A stretch of 64,000 nt of DNA from Larix kaempferi (taxonomy: Eukaryota; Streptophyta; Pinopsida; Pinales; Pinaceae), in the NCBI GenBank assembly GCA_027924585.1, contig BSBM01000762.1, positions 10,698,501-10,762,500 on the forward strand, written 5' to 3'. This document shows positions 56,955 through 64,000 of the stretch, piece after piece. The position numbers and the translations under genes are program-made. Within the stretch, counting starts at the first letter, position 1. Each line of letters begins with the position of its first letter. The notes under the pieces are model-generated. The model had not been told where the DNA came from, did no database searches, and saw only the letters and a program-made list of their open reading frames with translations.

Positions 56955-57900
56955 GATTTAGACCGACTATACCAGCTGACTGCGAACAAGGAAGACTACA
57001 TTAATCCTACTATGGATGGTATGCTCAGTTGGCGATGTGACACTTCTTGTATCTCTGAATCGAATATAGGACTGGAGAATTGGCAAAGTCGCATGCATGA
57101 AGTTTCAGCAAGAATATGTGTGCAGGTTACAAAATCACTGCACTGGATCGGAAAAGAGGTGAGTCCTATTCCCACATATGATGGTTCTGTTAGTGTTTAC
57201 AATTTCATAAGGGAATATACTGTAGTTATACCAAATGAGCATAGACTGCCAGCTTTAGATATAGCATTGCGCGATACACCTACCAGATGGTGGAATGCAC
57301 ATAAGAAAACATTGACCACTTGGGATTAATGTAGAACTAAGATGCAGATCCGATTCACCGAAAAGGTTACTTTACCCTTTGAAAAGTATAATGGACAGAC
57401 AGACCCTAGTCAACACATTGAAATCTATTCAAAGGCATGGGTGGAAAGACCACTTACAAAATGGGTACATTTATTTGTACATACATTGGATGCGGGTATC
57501 CCAGAGAAATGGTACCTCGACTTAGAGTTGCGCAGTGAACTCACTGATTGGGAGCTGGTCGCTGCGAACTTCCGGAAGGACTTCAGTTTTGAAGAAAAGA
57601 ATCCATTAATCCATGAAGCATTACAGCTAATCAAGAAGCGCATATTCCAGGATGACTGTCTTCATCAAAACATAACATTGCAGGAGTTTTTTGGGACAGA
57701 GTGCATTCCTGTGCACCTACAGTCAGAATGGAAGGAACATAAAGAGCACTTGATTGAGTGTTACAACTTAGCTGAAGATACGAATGATACAAATGAAGAC
57801 GATGAGGAGGACCTGTGCAACATAGATATACCAAAATCAGAAGGCGTGCGTGAGGTAGAAGGACCTCCGTTGGAAATCCCAGATATGAATGGACCAGTAA
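56955..57900 (+). pseudogene. Capsid-like module between protease and RT (element H)
   Basis: A readable frame with stops at 56952-56954 and 57327-57329. PTYDGSVSVYNFIREY, ALRDTPTRWWNAHKKTLTTW and MQIRFTEKVTLPFEKYNGQT are followed by DPSQHIEIYSKAWVERP, WVHLFVHTLDAGIPEKWYLD and DWELVAANFRKDFSFE. These are the landmarks of retrotransposon Gag capsids (WW near the end of one helix bundle, KWYLD/W...F pattern). The module lies downstream of protease, in addition to the capsid in the true gag. An acidic linker (EDTNDTNEDDEEDL) then leads into RT. Function unknown. Confidence 0.7.
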
Positions 57901-58840
57901 AAACACAAAAAGTGAACATTGGCACAGACATAGAGCCAAAGTTCGCATCAATAGGAGATTATTGGGATGATCAGACTATTGCAGAGATCGCAGATACCTT
58001 ACATGAGTATCAGGAACTGTTTCCAACAAAATTGACAGAGATGAAAGGAATTTTGGGAGACCTAGGGGTTATGAAAATACCTTTAAAGCCAGGTGCTAAT
58101 CCTGCCAAGCAGAGGCCATACAGATTGAATCTGCGCTATAAGGAAAAATTCCACGCAGAACTCGATAAGATGCTAGAAGCAGGAATCATTGAACCAGTCG
58201 AAGAATCCGAATGGATTAGCCCCATGGTTATTCAAGACAAGAAAGCAAATGCGAGATCAGGATTTGTGTGGATCTCAGAAAGCTTAACAATGCTTCCATG
58301 CACGACCCATTTCCTACTCCATTCACAGACGAAGTGCTTGATAACATTGGAGGAAATGAGGCATATTCTTTCACTGATGGTTTCCCGGGTTATCATCAGA
58401 TCAGGATTGATCCTGTAGATAGGCATAAGACAAAATTTGCTACAGAATGGGGGTCATTCCAGTACACCGTCATGCCTTTTGGGCTGAAGAACGCACCTGC
58501 TATATTCTCTAGAGTTGTCGTCGCAGCATTTAAAGATTTTATGCACAAGTTTTTAGAAGCGTATTTTGATGATTGGACTGTATTTGGTCTATTAAAAAAT
58601 CATTGCACGAATCTCCGCATGATGCTCGAGAAGTGTCGACAACAAATATCCTTGACTTTGAAAAAGTGTATTTTCTGTGTGCCTTATGGAATTTTACTTG
58701 GCCACATTGTCTGTAAGCAAGGATTGATGGTAGTCCCTGCGAAGATTGCAATTATTGCAAACTTACCAACACCAAATTCAGTCAAGATGTTGAGATCTAC
58801 ATTAGGCCATACTGGATATTACAGGAAATTTATTTTATAA
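57901..58840 (+). pseudogene. Reverse transcriptase of element H
   Basis: YQELFPTKLTEMKGILGDLG and IPLKPGANPAKQRPYRLN precede the fingers (EAGIIEPVEESEWISPMV). A 1-base frameshift near 58250 shifts to DLRKLNNASMHDPFPTPF, TDGFPGYHQIRIDPVDRHKT, VMPFGLKNAPAIFSRVV and the catalytic box AYFDDWTVF (both Asp present). It ends LRSTLGHTGYYRKFI. A 5-base duplication (TTTAT near 58835) then breaks the frame before the connection domain. Confidence 0.93.
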
Positions 58841-59574
58841 AGGGTTATGCACAGATAACCGCAGCAATGGAAAAGTTGTTGAAGAAAGACGCACCGTTCA
58901 TCTGGAACGCAGAATGCGAACAGGGTTTTGACACATTAAAAGAAAAGATGGTCACTGCGCCTATTCTAGTCTTTCCAGACTGGACAAAGCCATTCCATGT
59001 CCATGTTGACGAATCATGTATTTCCCTGGGGATCGTGTTAGCTCAGCCAGGAGAGGGAGGTATTGACCACCCTATTGCATTTTCTAGCAGAAAGCTTTCA
59101 ACAATAGAAAAGAACTATACTACTACTGAGAGGGAAGGCCTTGCGATGGTATATGCCCTACAGAAATTTAGACACTACTTGCTGGGATCGCACTTCCGTA
59201 TGTTTACTGACCATTCTGCATTGAAATATTTGGTCAACAAGCCAGTGTTAGGGGGACGCATATGCCGATGGCTATTGCTGTTCCAGGAATATGACTTTGA
59301 AATTATTGTCAAGCCAGGTAGACTGAACTTGGGACTTGATCATGTGTCAAGGATCGAGTCAGGAGAGGAGCCGACGAATATTGAAGATAGTCTGCCTGAT
59401 GCGCAGTTGTTTAGTATACAGGTTGCCGATGATTATTACAAGGATATTGTTTACTTCCTAACCATAGGGCTGGCACCCCAGGAATTTTCGGTCCAGCAGA
59501 AAAAAATAGTTGGTGGTGCGCACTACGGACTTCACTATAATTGCACGAAAGTTATAAAAACTTGGGCTGGATGA
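58841..59574 (+). pseudogene. RNase H of element H
   Basis: A 235-codon open segment: MEKLLKKDAPFIWNAECEQG, then FHVHVDESCISLGIVLAQPG (D), TTTEREGLAMVYALQKFRHY (E), MFTDHSALKYL (D) and LNLGLDHVSRIESGEE (D). All four acidic catalytic positions are present. A frameshift near 59550 leads into integrase. Confidence 0.93.
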
Positions 59575-60709
59575 AGTCCTGCGCAGGTGCGTACTCGATC
59601 ATGAGAATCCATTTATTCTAGCCTACGCACACTTAGGAATCGCGGGAGGTCACTATGCAGGAAGGGCTACTGCACAGAAGATATTGCATGCAGGGCTATG
59701 GAGTCCTAGGCTCCATAAAGATGCCAAAGAACATTGCAAGAACTGCGATGTCTGTCAGAGGACAGGAAAACCATCACGCCGAGATGAGATTCCATTGAAT
59801 CCACAGTTGACACTGCAGCCATTTGAAAAATGGGCAATAGACTTTGTGGGTCCTATAAACCCACCAGGAAAAAGAACGGGTGCAAGGTATATTATTACTG
59901 CTACGGATTACCTCACCAGATGGGTGGAAGCAAAACTAGTTAAGGACTGCAGCGCCGGTACTGCTGCGCAGTTTATTTTTGAAGAAATACTCACCAGATT
60001 TGGATGTCCGAAGATTTTGATGAGTGACCAAGGTACTCACTTTTTGAACAAGACGATTGAGGCACTTATAGAAGAATTCTACATTCGTCATCAGTGCAAT
60101 ACTCCATATCATCCACAGGCGAATGGTACTGTAGAGACTTTCAATAAAATATTGGAGAACGCACTCACTAAGGTGTGCAATGTAAATAGAGATGATTGGG
60201 ACCTGCACGTCTCATTTGTGCTATGGGCATACAGGACCACATGCAAGAAATTGACAGGATAGACACCCTTTTGGTTGGTTTATGGGCAGGAGGCTATAAT
60301 GCCTATGGAATATATTGTCCCTAGTTTGAGAATTGCTGCATTTACAGGGATGGCAGACTGCAAAGATTTAGAAGAAAGATTACTACACTTACTAGGCTTG
60401 GAGGAAGATTGATTCATCGCAAGCTTCCACCAGCAAGCTCAGAAGGACCGCGAGAAATCATGGCATGATCGCCATATAAAGAACAAGTGTTTTCAGGTAG
60501 GTGATCTAATCCTCCTGTATGATAGCAAATTCATGAAATTCCCTGGTAAATTTAAGATGCATTGGCTTGGCCCATATACTGTGATACATGTTACTAACAC
60601 TAGTGCAGTACAGTTAGCCAATTTAGCTGGTGATACCTTGCCAACTTTGATAAATGGAAGCAGGCTAAAGCTATACCATGATAGCACTGCTTCGCAGAAC
60701 CCTGAATAA
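59575..60709 (+). pseudogene. Integrase of element H
   Basis: HHCC zinc site ([28 protein letters not shown]) and core with D in [15 protein letters not shown] in [12 protein letters not shown] and E in [14 protein letters not shown]. The C-terminal domain HDRHIKNKCFQVGDLILLYD and FKMHWLGPYTV ends INGSRLKLYHDS. Two stops (TAG at 60260-60262 in LTG*TPF; TGA in EED*FIA near 60409) fit CAG-to-TAG and CGA-to-TGA changes. No chromodomain follows; pol ends with TAA at 60707-60709. Confidence 0.93.
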
Positions 60710-60871
60710 CGAACAAAGGAAGGAAGTTCTAAGTGTCAAGTACAGTTGAAAGTGGACACTAGAAATGTAAAGGAGTCTGTACATGTATGATAAAAGGAAG
60801 AAGGTATGATAAGAAGAATGATCTATGCACCGCGCAACATTGTTGAAGCTGTGCGGAAGAAAATATATATA

Positions 60872-60907
<36 letters not shown>

Positions 60908-61300
60908 TATATAGAGGAAGCCACGCGGTTGGAAATTTTTTGCACTGAGAAGTAGCCGTGCAGGGTTGCAGATGGCTTGCCGCGCAGTTCGGCGCAGCAC
61001 TCAGAAAAAAATAGTCGTTGCATGGATTTTCAGAAAAATAACCGTTAGATGACCGTTGCAGCAACCGCTTCATCATTTAAAGAGAAGATAGCCGTTCTGA
61101 GCATGCTGACGATAGAAAAGACCAAAGGATCTGCTCAAATTTTCCAATGGACACCACATTAATTGCTTATCTATCCATTGAAGGGCACGGGATAGGGTCT
61201 GCTACGCCTATAAATAACACCATTGGGAGACTCCCGGGCGTTACCAAGCACTTAGAATTTTCCTACGATTAAACTCCCTGAGCTATTAGCCATCTGTATT
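60710..61300 (+). other. Spacer between pol and the 3' ORF of element H
   Basis: Non-coding, containing a microsatellite and GCGCAG-rich sequence. No recognised promoter, although the downstream ORF would need its own message or splicing to be expressed. Confidence 0.6.
60862..60912. repeat. (AT)n-(GTAT)n compound microsatellite
   Basis: About nine AT units pass into seven GTAT units and back to ATATAT. Confidence 0.95.
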
Positions 61301-64000
61301 ATGTCTGCCTTAGCCGCTACCTCATTAGTGAATGTCCGAACCTTCCTATAGAGAAGAGTAACTGACCATTGAAGAAGCACTGAGGATCTTTCAACACAGA
61401 GGGATTCAACAGTTAATGAAAACTCCAGTTAAGAAGGTCGCCATAGAACAAGGTGAAGGATCCCGCAGATCACCAAGAATTAATCCGATGATGTAGGAAA
61501 AAGCAAAAGATAAAGGAAAATTTGTAACTGCGCCTCGATCCAACATCATAAAGATGGGATCCTTGGCACAGAAATCGCCATTCTTTCAGACAGAAGCTTT
61601 GAAGATGACACCCGAATATATCTCCCCACGGGCACTAAATGCCCCTGTGTTTAAATTGTCCAAGAATGCGAGATACGACATCCCGCTGTCACCCATCTCA
61701 AAGCATGTAAACGTTGCTAAGAATCTACTAGGAAAGATAGCAAATTGTAAATGGGAGGGTTATGACCTCTTGGGAATGAAGAAAGACGATCCAGATGTTC
61801 CCAAATACCTAGATTTTCAACCAGACCAGTATATGTGCTAGAAAAAGGATGCCAAGGGAACTCTGAACTTGGTAGCTGACAGTTGGCTAGCACCTATCGT
61901 TCAGTCGGGGCTACTGAACTTGCTGAGATTGCCACATTTTGACCGTTCTCCAGAACTTAATATCATGGTTCGCACACTCATGGCGCAAATCCACCAAGGT
62001 TATCTGTGGCTGGATAGGAACATTGATATTAACATTGATTTGATCCACCACATCACCGGGCTAAGCAAGCGCGGTAAGGATCCAAAGCAATTCTTCCAAG
62101 GGAATAGCAAAGAAAAAGAGGCTGTTGAGAAGATGAAGAAAACCCATTCGGTGGTGAAGGAAAAAAGAGGTTTCCTGACATAAGATATAGAGGACAGAGC
62201 AACAAGATTTGTAATGCAGTTGCTCACAGGAAAGATACTCAAAATAGCTAGGCCTTCAGAGGTGCCTGTGGGCGCAATACTCCTTGGTGCCGCAGCGGCC
62301 GAAGGAAACAACTTTAATTGGTGTCAATTTCTATTGAATGAGTTCCTTGAAGAACTCAACAACACACAGGTGAATGGTGACCAGTTCCATTTCACCTGGC
62401 TCATCATCCTGATTGTTTTGTGTGGATGGAAGGAGCCGCGAGATTATGCGGGCGTCATTATGGACACCAAGGATCCTAGAGGGTTTAAGTTCATCAACCT
62501 CTGGGCAAACACAAATGCAGAGCGCCAGCATGCGACAGCAGAAGTCTTTTACCAGTACTATATTCAGCTACGTGATGCAATCACGAAGACACCCTGCATT
62601 ACAAAGCAGGTCACGGCAAAGTATATTCGTATCATCGACTTTGAGGTGGATATGAAATGTATCTTCATATTGCCAAAAGCACAAACGAGGAAACCGAAGT
62701 GGTTCCCAGGGAAGTACATCATGTATGAGCAAGATATTGAGGACCTCATGAAAGATTGGCCAGCAGAGTTCTGCATAGAGGTTATGGATGTGGAGACAGA
62801 TTCAGCAGAAGATGAGCCGATCTCGTTCTCATGCCCAATTATTGAAGAAACAGGGAAGAGAAAAGAAGCTGAGACTTCGGAGAAGCCGAAGTCGAGGAAA
62901 AAGGTGAAGGCCACAAAGATTCAATCGGAGGCAATCCTCAATGATGATGACTACGAGATGATAGCCGAAACAGTCTCAGAGTAGGTGAAGGAGCTTATGG
63001 CGGCTAAAGAAAGGAAGGACATGGTCATCCAGGATGACCTGCACAAGACACGGTTCGCAATGCAAGGCCTAATGAAGAAAATGGACAATGTCCTTATTTT
63101 TCCGCAGGAAGCAGGGGCTGAAAGGAGGTCGGTAGGAACCTCATAGCAAGGAAGCCAACAGCTAGCAATAACGTTGCCATCGAAGATTAGAATTGTCCAT
63201 GTGGACCCATTGGCTATTGCGTTGCCAATGGCAGAACAAGTTGTCTTGGACACAAAGGGAGTCGAGAGGGTAGAGCTCGACTTAGCCAAAATCCCTTTAC
63301 TAGGATTGCACTTCATCCACACGCAGATCGTTGAGGAGATGCATGAACGGATGGTTGAATCAATGAAGTTACAAGCAGAGCTCACCGTAGAAAATAGGAA
63401 AATTCAGCTGCAGGCAGAAATACAGCTACGCAACGAACTGGACCGCCGACAAAATTTGGAGACTACCATATCCAATGTGGCGAAGGATATCAAAGGCATA
63501 GAAATCCAGGATGATCCTGCAGACATAGTTCTGAGGATCGGAGATAAGGTGAGATCCTTGCAGATAGAGATGCAGGATAAAGAGATTTATTATGAGGTCG
63601 ATATTGCCACATTGAAGGATAAGCTGAATAAGCAGGCGCCATTAACTGAACAACAAGTCAGAGAGCAAGCAGTGAGGGCCGCCTCGAAAAGTATTACAAG
63701 TGAGATGGCTAAGTGCTAATCTCTCCTGGATAAGGTTTCACAAGAAATCGCAACCCTTAAAGAGGATCAAGGGTTGCTGCAGGTCAAAACCGCAGTACAA
63801 GAAAAACAAACCACGCTGGACAAGTTGAGCGCAAAGGTTAAAGCTCTGCCACCCAGAGAAATGCTGCTGAGATACAAGGAGATATCCGGCTTAAAGAAAG
63901 AAGTATAGGAATTACGACAAAAAGAGAATGAGATGGATAATCATTCGCAGCAGCTCCTGGAGAATGCCATGGCAGTATCGCAGCAAATTGAAGATAAGTT
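61301..64000 (+). pseudogene. Long 3' ORF of element H, function unknown (partial)
   Basis: After a possible start at 61301 (MSALAATSLVNVRTFL, then stop/shift), one frame runs from about 61360 to past the window end. It is interrupted by stops at about 61495 (TAG), 61839 (TAG), 62181 (TAA), 62982 (TAG), 63144 (TAG), 63717 (TAA) and 63906 (TAG). The N-terminal half looks globular (VFKLSKNARYDIPLSPISKH; LVADSWLAPIVQSGLLNLLR; LIHHITGLSKRGKDP; WCQFLLNEFLEELN). Next is a basic stretch (KPKSRKKVKATK), then a long predicted coiled coil from about 63.3 kb. No transmembrane segment typical of an env-like protein was evident. Extra 3' ORFs are known in some Tat- and Athila-lineage elements; identity with those was not established. 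Confidence 0.75.

Larger units (their letters stand above)
52150..64000 (+). mobile_element. Element H: long gypsy element with extra 3' ORF, runs off the window
   Basis: Begins TGTTGGGAACAGG inside the integrase of G (presumed TSD GTCGT at 52145-52149). Order: 1.67-kb 5' LTR, PBS region (triplicated), leader ORF, gag with five CCHC boxes, protease, a capsid-like module, RT, RNase H, integrase without chromodomain, then a long sense ORF of unknown function. At least 11.85 kb, with the 3' LTR outside the window. Frames are broken in several places by single stops or small indels, so it is defective, but its domains are well preserved. Confidence 0.9.

Noticed and set aside
61301-64000. Idea that the 3' ORF of element H is an envelope protein
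   Set aside because: No signal peptide or transmembrane segments stood out, and the C-terminal part reads as a soluble coiled coil. The position after integrase alone is not enough for an env call.
1-64000. tRNA and rRNA genes
   Set aside because: No convincing tRNA A/B-box pairs with foldable arms and no rRNA core sequence were noticed. A tRNA scan could not be run, so a missed single tRNA cannot be excluded.

Overview
The window is nuclear DNA from a plant, built almost entirely of LTR retrotransposons at different stages of decay. The evidence is plant-type Ty1/copia and Ty3/gypsy polyproteins, TG...CA LTRs with 5-bp target-site duplications (TSDs), tRNA primer-binding sites, nested insertions, and long AT-rich gene-free stretches. 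No host gene was recognised. The style (old, nested, low gene density) would fit a large-genome seed plant such as a gymnosperm, but the sequence read by eye does not settle the species.

Layout. 1-8137: AT-rich, no recognisable gene, several short tandem repeats and a (GT)n microsatellite. 8138-17057: decayed minus-strand gypsy element (A) whose reverse transcriptase is fused to its 3' LTR by an internal deletion. 17315-24713: young, complete plus-strand copia element (B) with 610-bp LTRs differing at 4 positions, perfect TSD AATGA, PBS, PPT, one intact 1345-residue Gag-Pol, and a long 3' untranslated region of tandem repeats. 24719-28247: gene-free, with a 416-bp tandem duplication. 28253-36548: minus-strand chromovirus (C) with TSD TAAGT, whose 3' LTR is split by a 2.4-kb non-autonomous element (D) with its own TSD ATGAG. 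36882-38952: remains of a small non-coding LTR element (E).

38953-64000: a nested chain in one orientation. A decayed gypsy copy (F, same family as A) is interrupted inside its RT at 43156 by a better-preserved relative (G). G is interrupted near the end of its integrase at 52149 by a gypsy element of another lineage (H), which runs off the window. H is the most unusual element: a 1.67-kb LTR, a triplicated 39-bp PBS-like unit, a possible short intron in the leader/gag region, five CCHC boxes in Gag, a second capsid-like module between protease and RT, and a sense-strand ORF of unknown function of more than 2.5 kb after integrase.

Activity. Within each element the parts work as usual: LTR promoter, Gag particle, protease, RT/RNase H copying from a tRNA primer, and integrase. 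Only B looks able to do this now. In the others many stops and lost cysteines look like C-to-T or G-to-A changes (CAG to TAG, CGA to TGA, TGY to TAY), as expected of long-methylated, silenced DNA.
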